Below are positions 20,401 to 34,794 of a stretch of DNA of 64,000 nt, piece by piece (position 1 is the stretch's first letter; each line of letters opens with the position of its first letter). This stretch comes from Silurus meridionalis. Taxonomy: Eukaryota; Chordata; Actinopteri; Siluriformes; Siluridae. The notes below the pieces were generated by a model. That model was not told the origin of the DNA. It worked only from the letters and a program-made list of their open reading frames with translations, and did no database searches. The translations under genes and the position numbers were made by a program. The stretch is from assembly GCF_014805685.1 (NCBI RefSeq), contig NC_060906.1, positions 14,958,164-15,022,163 of the forward strand, written 5' to 3'.

Positions 20401-22670
20401 AAAACTTAGCTTCGCAATAACCTTCAAACACAGGATAAAAGCATCACAGCACAAAGATCCTCACTGAATGGTTGAGCGAGAATTACAATGAGTACTTACT
20501 CTCCCAGTTAAGATTATCCTAGCTTTGCGATGCTTCTGGGAAATTAAGCTCATAGTATGCATAAATTAAGCCATTATCAAACTGACTAAAACCATTTTAA
20601 TCCCTTAATGCCTCCCTGAGGGAAAACTTTAGGGTTTTGAAACAGCACACTCTCACAAACATCTGTAATAATAAGAAATAGAAATGAAATAGACTGGAAT
20701 GCTGAGGTTACTGTGACTACAGATATATGTTTTTATTGACAATAAGGCCACTGTAAGATGAATAATCCATGAACCAAGCTTTTTAGAAGAGTTGAAACCA
20801 GTAGAGCTTTCATTATAAGAGATAAAACCTCAGAAACAAAAAGTCTACTCAACACACCGTGAGAAGATATTCTTATTATTCTGTTGAGCAAGGTCTCCAT
20901 TTAATAATACATCTAAGTTGCTGAGACTGCTGTAAGTCTTGTCACAGAGGATGTCACTCAATGTCGCTACATATGACAAGTGCAGGAGGAAGCGGTTGAC
21001 TGATTTTTTTTTTCTCTCATTATGGTAATGCCTTTCACACAAAACCTAACATCTGCTTTCTTTGGCAGAGAGAAAATGCCCAGACATTAAAGTCAGTACT
21101 GTCAAAGTCATTAAAATAAACTGCAGTTGGAGTGACAAGAGCCACAACGCACTTGTAAGCCATAATTTGCAGGCTTGTGCTGTCAAGTGATGAATAATAA
21201 ACTTGTCTTCTTGCTCAGTGCAGATTAGTGCTGTGTAAAATTCCCAACCCCCATTTCCTTATCATATAAAGTTTAATCAATCTATCATAAAGTCCACATA
21301 AGTTAACATCAGTTTAAATTATTTCTTATTGCATTTTTATTTCTAGTGGATTCCATTAATATTGGTTAATTCACCTGTTCATCTTTTGGCATTATTTTAA
21401 AACAATGGAATGAGAGAGTCAAATTCTAATATAATTCAGTAATAAGAGCAAAAAGTATTCAGGGCTGATAAAGTGTTATGCTAGTAATAGACAACTGATT
21501 TTTGTAAAATTTGCAGTGCCTAGTTGTCATGCTGATTTATTTCAAACATTTTATCAAAACAAACAAACAGAAAACTTCACTCCAAATGACTAACACAATG
21601 TTTTGGGTTGTGTCTCTATATGTTCCATAATTTGCTAATCACAAATGTGGAATGTGAATCGACTTCATCAATTTTCCATCAGGACAACACTTTACAGTAA
21701 AACTACAATAAAGTATTAAGTGTTACCCTATTAACTTTTTAAGTTCTAACCTGAGTTCAGATATACTTAAACATTACCTGAATTCAACTGTACAGTATTG
21801 TAATGTCTAGGGTATAGAAGCAATACCTTTCTGTTTCTCAGATAGAAAGACAATAAAGAAATTTATAAATACAGTTATCAACCATTAAAAATGACCTGAA
21901 GGATCATTCCCAAGGCACATTTACTTGACCAGATGACTTGAATGCATAAATTATACTATATTATTCAATATTCACTAGATTAGTACTATAAAAGATAAAC
22001 ATTTTCACAATACTCACTACACTACACAATACTTTTATTTCAGGCTAATAAAAATAAGAAAAAGTAAACAAAACCAGATATTAGAAATATGAAAGGAAAA
22101 TATAAGAATGTAAATAAGTTTTTTCTTTGTCTTTTTTTTTTTTTTTTAGTAAAACTACATTTAACTACATTTTGAATAAACAAAAAACCTCTGAATGGTT
22201 CATGCTTTATGTTTGATTTTCAGGTTTAATTACTGATAAAGGAAGGCTGATGGACATCAAATTGGCAGTTTCAACTCTGAGATGTTTGTCAGACTTGTGC
22301 CCTTTCCCTTCCTAATCTAATTCAGAGAAAGCGTGATGAATTGGATCTTGCAGGTATCTATTTAACCCCTCCTGATAATGGAGGCATGTTTGTTTTGCAG
22401 AGCAAACCCAGCCTTGGTTGATGTGAGCTGGTATTTTGCTGACAAATAATGAATCCTAATGCCAAGAATTCATTAAACAATATTGACCTCCTTAAGTGAC
22501 CTTTGTCTCATTAGGTTTCAATTTGGATTTATAACCAGTTAAGTAGATTAATGTCTATAGAGGGTGCATTCCTGTTGGGTCACAATGTAAAATAAAGAAT
22601 TAATGGGTTTTTAATGAATGTACTAAGACACTAAAGCATAAATTAGGTGACCATATTCAGACTTATAGTT
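17486..22670. other. Intergenic, no supportable gene
   Basis: AT-rich sequence with short chance frames only. I see no splice-linked coding stretches, RNA gene or recognisable transposon. In human, SHLD1 lies between CHGB and GPCPD1; I cannot recognise it here. Confidence 0.6.
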
Positions 22671-22675
22671 TAGTT

Positions 22676-22935
22676 TTGTCTTCTTCTTTTTCGGCTTCTC
22701 TCATTAGGGGTCACCACTGCGGATCATCCTTCTCCAAACTACTCTGTCCTCTACATCTGCCTCTTTCACCCCAACTACCTGCATGTCTTCCCTCACCACA
22801 TCCATTAACCTCCTTTTTGGTCTTCCTCTTTTCCTCCTTCCTGGTGGCTCCATCCTCAGCATTCTCCTACCAATATACCCCATGTCCCTCCTCTACACAT
22901 GTCAAACCATCTCAATCGGTCCTCTCTTACTTTGT
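22676..22935 (-). mobile_element. 3' end of an RTE-like LINE (5'-truncated)
   Basis: Read on the minus strand it is the C-terminal end of an RTE-like reverse transcriptase ORF and its short tail. It shares the motifs of the copy at 40511-41569 ('ggtggaga...ggaagaccaaa', 'agaggagggacatggggtat') and ends 'cctaatgagagaagccgaaa' plus a GAA-rich tail at 22676. Most of the element is missing. Confidence 0.7.
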
Positions 22936-23629
22936 TCCCAAAACGTCCTATAGACGTCCCTCTAATAAATGGAGATAAATAAAATAAACCATTTGGAAAA
23001 AACCTAATAGAAGTTTAATATCATATTCATTTGTGCACACATTTGTGTTCCCAAAGTGCCTTTGAAACTTTGAAAGCAGATGAAAAATGAATCTATTTGC
23101 AAATACACGGCTGTGTATTTTGCATTTGTAAGTAGGAAAGAGATTTTTAAAGTTTGCACATGCAACCCTTTGGTAAATCTTCAATATACGCAATGACCTT
23201 ATCATTTTAAACTTACTTCCCAGCTTTATGTCATGTCCTACATAACACCATCTGACTTCAGACAGTGCTGTTGCCTTTAGCAATTTCTCTTTAAACCTGG
23301 ACTGACTGATTGGAAAAGACATTTGTTTTTTTTCAGCCAGGAACAGTGCCTGGCCTAGAGGGTTATCCTGTTCAGTTGTTCATTACTGTCTTGACTAACT
23401 AACTTTATTCATTATTCTGTGTATTTCAGCTGCCGGTGAGTGCCCATCCTGTTTTATAGTGCATCTGTCAATCATTCTTTTCTACATGTATGGACAGGTT
23501 TAACGGACAAGAAGAAAACAATATAGTGGGTTTTGTATATATTAAAACAAAAGAAGCTCTGCAGCAATGTTAATCACATAAACAAATTTGGATCGCTCAT
23601 TTCTTTGCATGATTATATTATATTACTAA

Positions 23630-23638
<9 letters not shown>

Positions 23639-23702
<64 letters not shown>
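23639..23702. repeat. (GT)n microsatellite
   Basis: About 31 uninterrupted GT units, ending in GCGC. Confidence 0.97.
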
Positions 23703-23704
<2 letters not shown>

Positions 23705-25549
23705 ACGAACGTCTATGTGTGTTTCTAAAAAAAAGCTTAAAAACCTCTTTATTCTTGTTCTGTTTAAACTCGTTTAAAATGATACGGTCTCACACAAAGC
23801 CCCATCACAGTGTGCAGCTCTTGATGTGTAAATGACCCATGCACACTCAAATAAAGCTATTTTCAAATGCAAATGATTAATTATATTAAAAAATTAAATT
23901 AATTCATTATTAGCTCTCAATAAGGGTAGACTACTCTTAATGGTCATGTGAACCACATTGTATAGAACCTTTGGACTGGCTTGGATATGAGTTTATTGCA
24001 AGCAAAGTAAATATTATAATCTTCATTAGACGTCATGAGAATATTTGCTTGGTCTCCAAGTTTTCAATTGTTAAATTGTAACATTGTTAGGGAGGCACAG
24101 ATACGATCTGAGAAACAGATACAATCTAATTTCATTAGCATCCATGATGTCATGTCTTTTAATCCTGTAAAAACGTCATAAGACACTTCCACCAAACTTT
24201 TAAACACTTTTAACTGATTAATTAAAATAATAAAAAATATGTTATATAAAATAACAAAAAGAAATCTGAAATAATGAAAGAAAGCCAAAAAACACTGAAC
24301 TTCAGAAACGTCTATTTAAAAAGCTGATTTCTTGTGCAGATTCAGGGAATATGATAAAGTATAATATGCTTAAAGAATAATAACCGAGACACTTAGCATA
24401 GCAAATATTAATTAGATATTACCATAAATAAAGCACACTCTAAATGCATTATCAGACTTAATAATAACTGCTTGTCAAATCTTCTCAATTCCATTATTAT
24501 AACAATCCTTAAGAGGTCACAGAGCAATGTCTGCAGACTCTTACATCCTACATGAACCTGCAGGGGTTCATTGGTTTGCAATGAGAGCAATAAATTTGCT
24601 CATTAGCGTTTCTGAAAGAGCAGAGCAGCAAACTCCAGCATGAAGACAATCACAATCCTGGGAGATCTTATTGCTTCATCAGTCTAAAAATTAGATTACA
24701 AGGTACAAACTGCAGGTCTAAGTGAAAATAAATCAATGGTTAACCATTAAGGTTTTGTTACAGTGTTATAAAAAACCCAAAAAGAAGTGTAATGTAACTT
24801 AATATCAATGATAAAAAATTATGGCCTTAAGGGAGCACTTAAAATGCTGTTATTTAGATTAATGAATAATTGCTAGTGGGAGCTAAATTTCTTTACACCA
24901 ATCAAATTGAATCAGAACCTGGTACAGGAATTCCAACATCTCATATTATAGGACCTTAGCAGGTATTGAAAACAGTCTAGAATATTGTTTTGCATAATAT
25001 TTATTGCAAATGCTGCATCCACAAAGATTGCAGCTCTATGAATGAACCCTACCATGAACCATCTGGCAAAAGTTATTAGAGCATCCCGATGCTACTACAT
25101 GACCATGACAGCTCCTCCCACAAGGAGTCAGGCCCCCCCCCCTTCAACACACCTTTGCTAAACAGAACACACACGACATCATAACCACTTGGGTCACCAG
25201 ATCTTTATTAACTTCTAGACCTTATTTCTTAATCACACAGGGTTCATCATTCAAAGGAAAAGACATAGGTCTCATTAAGTGTGTGTAATTTTGACATTTG
25301 GTTTGTCTATTTCTGCATACTTTCATTAATGACTTCTGTAACAAGCACCACATTGTTATTCATGCTGTCCTTCATATTCTCTGTTGCCTTTGTTATTGCA
25401 CTGAAACTATAGTTACAGTTAACAATACTGATACATCAGTAATATCTCAGCTTGCATTATACATATTAAAAAAACACAGTATGCATAGCATGTATCCAGT
25501 AGTGTAACGTATTGCCTGTGGTTTTTAAGGCGCAATATTAAAATGCATA

Positions 25550-26425
25550 TACGCTATAGCTCAAAAGTTTGGGCTCACTTGCCCATTTCTTTGTTTTCCA
25601 AATCCATTTTCATGCAATTCACAAACAATTTTATCTATTTAACAAACAATTAAAGTTAGTCAGATGATTTTTAAAGAATGATTTACATTTTTGCACAGAG
25701 GCCGATTATTAACAGTTGTCAGTCATCTGCATCAATCTCCTGGTACGGCTGCTAAATCAAGTTAATTATTTTATACAGCTAATTGATTATGAGAAAACCC
25801 TTTGCAATTGTGTTGCACAGCTGAGAACCATTGTACTAATGGAGCAAACAAGGGAGTATAGCATTCTTTATGTTAGTTTAGTAACTGAACATCAGCAGTT
25901 GTTTGTTTGTTTACAGGTTCAAAATGGCCAGAAAGAAAGAACTTTCATTGTTTCTATTGTCGTCTTTAGAACAGAAGGCTACTCAATGTGAGAAATTGCG
26001 AGGAAACTTAAAATTTCTTATCATGCTGTTAACTACTCCCTTCAGAAAGTAGCACAAACCGGCTCTAACAAGGACAGAAAAAGGTTTGGGAGGCCCCGAT
26101 GCACAACTGTGTAAGAAGACAAATATCTGAAAGTGTGTAGTTTAAGACAAAGACGCCTCACACGTCTTTAACTGCCAGCTGTACTGAATAGTACCCATCA
26201 AGCAGTGAGTGAATGATACTGATTATCTTTTCATCATGGCACCTGTTAGTGGGTGGATATATTTATTAAGCAGCAAATAAACATCAACAGTAAAGAGGAG
26301 ACTTCAGAAGAAAAAGACATATCTCAGCCTGGCCTATAAAAACAATAGTCTGAGATAGGCAAAACAGCACAGACATTGGAAGACTGGAAGAGGGTGTTGT
26401 GGACAGATATGTCCAGGTTTATACA
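25550..26425 (+). pseudogene. Tc1-like transposon, left part, decayed
   Basis: Starts with the terminal-type 'gctcaaaagtttgggctcac'. It then has a transposase frame from ATG 25925 (MARKKELSLFLLSSLEQKAT), broken within 60 codons. It continues through 'gaaattgcgaggaaacttaa', 'gggaggccccgatgcacaac', 'acgcctcacacgtctttaac' and 'cagcctggcctataaaaac' to 'tgttgtggacagatatg', the first catalytic Asp region. The right half is missing: a second Tc1-like element begins at 26432. Confidence 0.7.
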
Positions 26426-26431
26426 CACATA

Positions 26432-27595
<1,164 letters not shown>

Positions 27596-28960
27596 ATACA
27601 AACGTGTGTATTAACCTTAAGATACGCAGGGATTGCAGGGATGGTGGCTTCAGAGCTTACAGCATTCGTGCTAACAGTTTCAGAGCATCACACTTTAGAG
27701 TGGGTTGTAGCCTGCGGCATACTGATGGACCCATAAATATTCTTTTACTCATCACTAGTGCTGCTTGCAGAACATTTTATAGATTTAGTTATGAGCATAA
27801 TCAACTATTATTCGCTAGTCTGCTACCAGAACCGACTTAATGGGTACACAGATAAAACTGTGAAGAACTGCCTTTGTATCTGATGGATATATTCGTTATT
27901 TACAGTCAAGTTATAGTATGTAGTAAATGCTGAACGTTCACTTCTATTCATGAAAAAAAAAACAGGAATGGATGTTCATGGATTCCCAATTAAAGAAACT
28001 TTTAAACAGGACAGGAAATATACTCTAAATAGAATATATATTTTAATATAATACTCTCATCTCTGAAATGATAAACATTTGACCTATACCATTCTAATGA
28101 TCGTATCTTTATTCAGTTTATTTTAGAAATGCATTGATTATTTTCAGCTGAAAACAGTGCATATAAAAGAAAAAATATGCTATATTATATTCAAAGGTCC
28201 TTGTGGCTGAGGTCATCTGTCTTATGTCAGGCAAATGTGGGGGTTCAGCTGCAGTTGGATTTGTATGCAGTAAATGTTTCCCCAGCAAGCGGACCCCATA
28301 GATCAAACTTTTATATCATTCAGTCACATACAAAAGCTGATGTGTCATTTGACAACCGGTGCTGAATTTTAATTTCTTGGATTTATAAAGAGAAATATAT
28401 CATATTTAAAAATGGCATAGATCAGAAACCACAAATTCTTGTGAAGGTTGAACTAAAAAATGTTATGGGATAGCACAAAAAGAGGTGTGACTGAGTGTAG
28501 ATGTTGTCCTGTCTCATGCACAGTCTTGCAACAAGAGGTTCTGAAGCTACCTCAACTCTCAGCAAGATAAAATAAAGAATGAGGTTTTTACTCTGATGAC
28601 TATAGAACATTTCAACAGCCATTCGTTTCCGTGAGGAAGCGACTTCTTCGGACGTTTCTGGTTAGATAGCACATTCGAAACACTGTTGGGAGGCGACTTA
28701 TACACAGTCATATTGCGACAGTTTATTACTGCGATTAAAAGGTCAAAATGAAAACTAGGACAATGTTGGTAAAGCTCTCTCTCAGACCAGGAACTAACTT
28801 GAACACAACGTGATGCTCGGATTGCAGCAGTGAAGGCTGAATACTGACTGACAACTCGAGGATCTTTACTTTTAGTTAAAACCAACAACATGTGATGAAT
28901 TAGAATTGTATATGAATTAGATTCAAAAAGAAGACACATTATAATAAGACAGAATTGAAT
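27596..28960. other. Intergenic, nothing recognised
   Basis: Short frames on both strands lack coding character, splice partners or family motifs. I see no repeat family I can name. Confidence 0.5.
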
Positions 28961-29148
28961 AACACCTTCTTTATTTCACACACACACAGGGCTCAGGTGG
29001 AGTATTCACGCTCTCTCACGCACTGCTCCACCGCAACATGGCTACACACTTCACTTAATCTAAACACAAACATTTTAAAACTTATGAAATAATTACTTAT
29101 GGTCACAACACTTGGTTTAATTAACATCGAGGGTTCAACGGTGCGTGC

Positions 29149-29495
<347 letters not shown>

Positions 29496-29530
29496 TCCAA
29501 ATCACTGTTCTCGCGGTGTTGCCTCTAGAT

Positions 29531-29820
29531 CAGGGGGTCACCAACGTGGACCACATGAGTAGCCCGCGGGCCTTTTCTAAAAATAGTTACCTACTTTGTT
29601 AAATCATTGTTGATAATTATTATGAGAAATTATTAACATGATCAGTGTCGTCACATAGATGAATATCAGTAATTATTAATAATAACATATAATTACGTTA
29701 AATTTAGCAAATATGTTATTTCAGATCAAACTGAAAACTGTGTGTATTAAACTGGTAGCCCTTCACATTAATCGGTACCCAAGAAGTAGCTCTCAGTTTC
29801 AAAAAGGTTGGTGACCACTG
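29531..29820. mobile_element. Non-autonomous hAT transposon with 8-bp target duplication
   Basis: The left end 'cagggggtcaccaacg' and the right end (reverse complement 'cagtggtcaccaacctt') are inverted repeats. They are flanked by perfect CTCTAGAT copies at 29523-29530 and 29821-29828. The 8-bp duplication and CAGNGGTCACC ends are typical of the hAT superfamily. At 290 bp with no transposase it depends on a helper element. Confidence 0.9.
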
Positions 29821-31127
29821 CTCTAGATCATATTTAAAGTGGTAGCACATTATTTATAAACCCCTACAATTTCATACAGTTCAGTTAGCAATGTGATTTA
29901 TTATTAGCATGGTTAACCATGGTTACCTTAGCAATAAACCACACAAAGGACGTTGTTAACAACGTGTGACGTCCAAACCTCACCAAACACTAGATAACCA
30001 TCGTCCAGATTGTGTGAAACGTTTCCGACTTCTCCACTAAGGAAGTAATTGTAAGCATCCCGACTGGAAAAGTCTTTACTGCTTCTCTCGTGTAGACTCA
30101 CACTCTCTTTACTACATCATTAAACACAACAGGTGTTACACCAGAATCTGTGACCATCGTATGTCGTGACCATAGAGGGCGTGTAACACCGGATCCGATA
30201 CTTCAGGTAAACGTCTAAAAGGTTCTGAGTGAAAGGTTGTCACCTCAATGACTGATTTTACGGGTCAGATAAATCCATGCTATATTTTATTTTTAGATTT
30301 TATAAATATCTTAATTCTTCTGTTTCAGCTAAACTATTTTTAAAAAGTACGTGTTAGTCATTTTGCTTTGACAGCTCCGTGCTTTAAAAATCGCACCACC
30401 GAAAATGCTTTAGGACCGGACATGCGCAGTATCAACCCGTCAACAAACAGTCTATAGTACTGCTAGCTCTTAAATATGCAGCAATTTACATATGGAATGG
30501 GTGCACACTTTTTTGCTCTGCTTTACTAATGGCTTGCAGAGATCATACAATTAATAGTAAATAATTATAAAGTATAGTGTTTGCTGCACTGGATAATGTC
30601 ATCACTTTTTTTGCTTTTGTTGATTTGATACTATCAGTACAACAAGCACGCCACCAGGAAAACACATTGGAGTGTCTGCTATAACAGCTTACAGCAAAAC
30701 AAAGCATGGCTGTCAACTGCCAAATCTGTCAAAGTGAAAATGATTGTTGCAAAGTTCTAAAGTTGTTTCCTGATGTTTGCTGGGCTGTAATAGCTTCAGG
30801 TCTGTGTTTGAAAGTGTGTGGTTTTAGGAGGCCTGAGTATTATTTGGAGCCTAACCCTAAACTGACACTCACCTCAACAACTCCTTTATCACCAAATTCT
30901 TCCTCTAAAATGCATCGTAAAGTAAAATAATTGGGGAGATCTTAAGGTCAACTTATCATGTAAATAAGAAAAGAAAATACTTTTACTTCAACAGCAGAAC
31001 ACTAAAAAAATATATGGTAATGTAAGTTTTTTCATTTTTCCATTTTCCTTTCACTAACAGGGGTAAAGAACTATACTGTAGCCAGCCACTAGAGGGTGTC
31101 AGAGTCATTTTGGCTTTACTGTTAAGG

Positions 31128-31310
31128 TACAAGAAGTAGTGGCTCAGTAGATAAAATGTAGAACTTCTGATCAGAAGGTCATGAGTTCAAATCCCATGAC
31201 CACTGATCTCCTGGTCTGGTATCCCTAAATTGGCCTAGAATATCTATTTAGAGTATATTTCCTTAATTGGATACATATATTAAAAGTCCCTTGAGATAAC
31301 AATTTAATTC
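31128..31310 (+). mobile_element. tRNA-derived SINE, diverged
   Basis: 'agtagtggctcagtagataa' (box A) and 'ggtcatgagttcaaatccca' (box B) are followed by 'tccctaaattggcctag' and 'agtcccttgagataac'. It is the third member of the SINE group at 9129 and 10498. The head is tRNA-like but the anticodon stem-loop is not sound, so it is not a tRNA gene. Confidence 0.6.
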
Positions 31311-31620
31311 AGTTTCATATGCATAGTGCATTTAATAGCGGACATTGTCCCAAAGCAGTTTATCAGAGATAAAGTGTTTATATAATTTTAAGTCCTATAA
31401 GTTTATCCCTGATGAGCAAGCCAGTGGCAACAGTGACAAGGAAAAACTCCCTAAGATGGTATGAGGAAGAAAGAGGTTCTTTGAGAGGAACCAGTCTCTA
31501 AAGGTGGCCATTCTCATCTGGGTGGCACTGAATGCCGAATTTTATTACAGTTTCATCATTGTTGATGTGTACTGTTCAGTGATTGGCACTTAAATGCAGA
31601 CCTGTTCATGCAAACTGCAG
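31311..31620 (+). repeat. Common fish interspersed repeat, class unknown
   Basis: 'gatgagcaagccagtggcaa' 'cagtgacaaggaaaaactcc', then 'gagaggaaccag' and 'gtggccattctcatctgggt' are motifs I recognise as recurring in fish intergenic DNA. I cannot assign a class. Confidence 0.45.
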
Positions 31621-31741
31621 CATTTAAGGCATTGTAATAGTTATTACAGTCCAATTAATTACATTCCATATCTATCCTCATAGTTCTTATGTTGCTCAGT
31701 TCATGTTGAATCATCTTCATGTGCACCGAGTGCTCTCCACT

Positions 31742-32184
31742 TGAATTCAAATCAAGAAGCTTTTATTGTCATTTCAATCATATATAGCTGACGCAGTACA
31801 CAGTGAAATTAGACGTTTCTCCAGAACCCTGGTGCTACATAAAACAACATAGAGATACATAACAGAACACAGAGCTAAGGACTAAAGTAAGTTGTCCTAG
31901 CCACAAAAAGTACAACATGTGCAACCTAGTGCAAACAAACAATACAAGACAGTGCAGGACAGATACACAAAATAGCACCAATCAGTATACCTACTGTATA
32001 ATATGTTGTACAGAACAATGTGCAAAAAAGAGAACTGTAAACAAGAGTGTACTTGTAAACAAATACACAAAATGTAGTGCAAAACAGATGCGATATACAT
32101 GAATGTGCATGAAATGTATTGAGTATTTGAGTGTTTAAGTTTAGGTTTGTAACTGTTCTGTATCACACAGTTAAGTGGGAGAGT

Positions 32185-32253
<69 letters not shown>

Positions 32254-32770
32254 TGTGTGAGATGACCGGAAAGTTGGAACAGTTCAGTTCTGTGTGTTAT
32301 GGAGCCTGATGGCTTAAGGGAAGAAACCGTTACACAGTCTGGATGTGAGGGCCCGAATGCTTCGGTACATCTTTCCTGATGGTAGAGGGGTGTAAAGTGT
32401 GTGTCACGGGTGTATGGCATCATTTACAATGCTGTTGAATTTGCGGATGCAGTGTGTGGTATAAATGTCTGTGATAGAGGGGAGAGAGACTCCAGTGCTC
32501 TTCTTGGCTGTCTTCACAATCCACTGTAGGGTCTTTCGAGCCGAGTTTCCAAAACAGGCAGTCAGTGATGATTTCGATGGTCCCTCTGTAGAACAGGGTC
32601 AGAAGAGGGGTAAAGATGCTGATAGGCTACCTTCCTGAGGAACAGCAGTGGTTTGAGCACATAGCCCTGAGGGCCCCAGTGCTCATTGTTTTGGTGCTGG
32701 AGATGCTTCCTGATCCAAAATGCAGTCAGGAAGTCAGGAAGTCCAGAATCCAGGAGGCCCAGTAGGCTTA
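31742..32770 (-). mobile_element. 3' part of an L2/CR1-like LINE
   Basis: On the minus strand the segment carries the end of a reverse transcriptase ORF ('ggattgtgaagacagccaag' around 32510, 'cggaagca...gggccctcacatcc' near 32340) followed by the 3' UTR, which ends 'aataaaagcttcttgattt' at about 31745. Frames are broken. A GT microsatellite (32187-32252) lies inside. The right end is rearranged near 32720 ('aggaagtcaggaagtc'). Confidence 0.65.
32187..32252. repeat. (GT)n microsatellite inside the LINE
   Basis: About 31 GT units followed by GAGTGTGTGAG. Confidence 0.97.
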
Positions 32771-33079
32771 GGGAACTCTATCCAGAGAAGAAAAAATATT
32801 GGCAATAAACTGGCAGATCTAAAAAGAACAAATGGACAGGATTACTGGTCACTGGTACCTCAGGAGCATGTTTAACTTGGGGGGGGGTGACAATAAAAAC
32901 CGACGTTACTTGAGAGAAAGGACTGCCACGTACTGTCAATATAAAGAGGTTAATGTGGTCTATGTATTTGTTTATAGAGTAGTCAATCTCTATCAATAGG
33001 GAGATATAGGAACAATCACCCCAGAAATAGCAGGACACTACCACCACCCTACTGAACACTACACTACACCAGGACAGAG

Positions 33080-33545
33080 ACAGCTCACTGATGCTTTACT
33101 GATTCTTCTGCCAGTAATTATTATGTAGTTTACCGCCACTCTCTACATTATTAATCATCTTATTCATTTACTGTCCCGCTGATTCATCTCAGATAATTAT
33201 AATTGTATATAATTGTTAATTCATAGAAAATACTAGATTATCCTCTACATATCTATATATCATCTGTATATACACTGTATCTAACTTTTGTACAGTTGTA
33301 TGTACAATGTACATATCTTATACTGTAAGTTTATATATCCCATATTTCTGCACATTTCGACACTTCTTCACTGCCCAGAACTTTTACATTTATTTGTTGT
33401 ACTTCAACAGCTTCTGCCATAGCATTCATATTAATTTGCTGTACATTTATTAACAGTAGCACAATGGTACTATTTGCACTTCTGGTTAATGCTAAACTGC
33501 ATTTCGTTGCAATGACAAGGGCAAAGCCCTAAATGAAAACTGAGA
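33080..33545 (+). mobile_element. LINE 3' UTR fragment (L2/CR1-like), plus strand
   Basis: 'tatatacactgtatctaac', 'ttctgcacatttcgacactt' and 'ctaaactgcatttcgttgca' 'atgacaagggcaaagc' follow the usual 3' end of fish L2/CR1-like LINEs. It is opposite in orientation to the copy at 31742. No coding part is left. Confidence 0.5.
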
Positions 33546-33644
33546 GTGAGAGAAACAGAGAGTGTGTATAAAATTCTTTCAGAACCTTCCTCTTCTTCCA
33601 CTGGTGAGTCAGATCTATTCATTCCGTGTGTATATGCCCACTAC

Positions 33645-33658
33645 CCGCTAGGGGGCAG
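33645..33658 (+). promoter_or_regulatory. CTCF-like motif upstream of GPCPD1
   Basis: CCGCTAGGGGGCAG matches the CTCF core CCASYAGRKGGCRS at 13 of 14 positions (G instead of A at position 3, a common variant). It lies about 450 bases upstream of the likely GPCPD1 first exon end, and between the repeat-rich intergenic region and that gene. Weaker relatives occur at about 31089 and 30173. Confidence 0.5.
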
Positions 33659-33949
33659 GTTTGAACATTTGTTCTGCTGAACCCGAGGGCATGAACTCAT
33701 TAAACCGACTCTGTTTGATGACGTCAGAGGAAGGTTTCTGAGAAATATAGGAGTTTGTTTACCAACGTAACCTCTATATATGGGCATGTGGGAGGAGCCA
33801 GACTCCGCTCGTGTTCGATGTATGACTCACTATATTATAGACAGCATTTTCAACCAGTAAACATTGGACGGATTGAAATTAACGGATCTCCGCATCGCGT
33901 ATCGACACAGCAAATGTTTCATTCTAGTTGTAAGCTTTTAGATAGAAGG

Positions 33950-34112
33950 TTATAACCGCAGGCCGGCCGGCGACTGGGGCGAGGCTTATTGCCACACGCC
34001 GCCGTCTCTCTCTGTCCTCCGGTTAAATCCATGGAGCGCTGTGTGCTCAGCTAGCATCCAACTGATGCTGCCTTCGTCTAGTCTGCCTGCGACGCGCTTT
34101 GGAAGCCCTCAG
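33950..34112 (+). other. GPCPD1: Probable non-coding first exon and promoter of GPCPD1
   Basis: A GC-rich island ('gcaggccggccggcgactgg') leads to a good donor, CTCAG|GTAACA, at 34113. The coding exon at 34795 has an AG acceptor about 40 bases before its ATG (cag at about 34752-34754), so an upstream non-coding exon is needed. The exon start is not defined. Confidence 0.55.
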
Positions 34113-34794
34113 GTAACATGTCCATATTGCTCACAAGAATCTTGTATCTTGTATTCACCTGAAAGAGGTTCTGCGGTGTTAACGTTATCTCCGGGTGCCG
34201 TTTTCACCACTTTGTCGCTCGCTAACCGCATTGATGCCTCTCTCTTCAGCAGAGAACCGGCTGGGACCGGTTTAGAGCGCTGACTTGTGTGATTCCCTGT
34301 TAGTACACGTTGTTTTCTTGTTCTCTTCACACACATTCAACCCCAAATTCATGATTCAATTTCGGATTTTTCGAGAGTAGCATAAACACTTAGATAATAA
34401 ATAAGAATCGATATCTTATTTCAAAGCAAACTAGTCGAACGTTGCTTCCTGAGTCCGGTGGTGTTGACCTGATCGACGTATCGCTTGGTGACAGCAAACA
34501 AACACTCCGGTGTTTTATATACCCTAGAAGTGTGATCTATAATATACTTTAAAGTGTGTTCAATGCCTGTCATATTCAGCCTTGATGTCAGTACACAGTA
34601 GTGTTTGTTGATATATCGGATGTCTTTATTTTAGCTGGAGTAGTGTACATCTGTCAGGAGCTGGAAAATAAACATATTAAATGATCCCTCGCACAGTTTA
34701 GACTACTGTTTCTTGTATAATCTGTTTTCATCATGTTTTTATTTCTTTTTCAGGTGATTCTTTCTATCCTCTTCCTTGTACCCCAGCAGCAGTC

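Noticed and set aside
30706..30930. 74-codon frame with several Cys residues
   Set aside because: No recognisable family, no splice partners and ordinary AT-rich context; treated as chance.
31128..31200. Possible tRNA gene
   Set aside because: Box A and B are present but the anticodon stem-loop is abnormal and a SINE tail follows.
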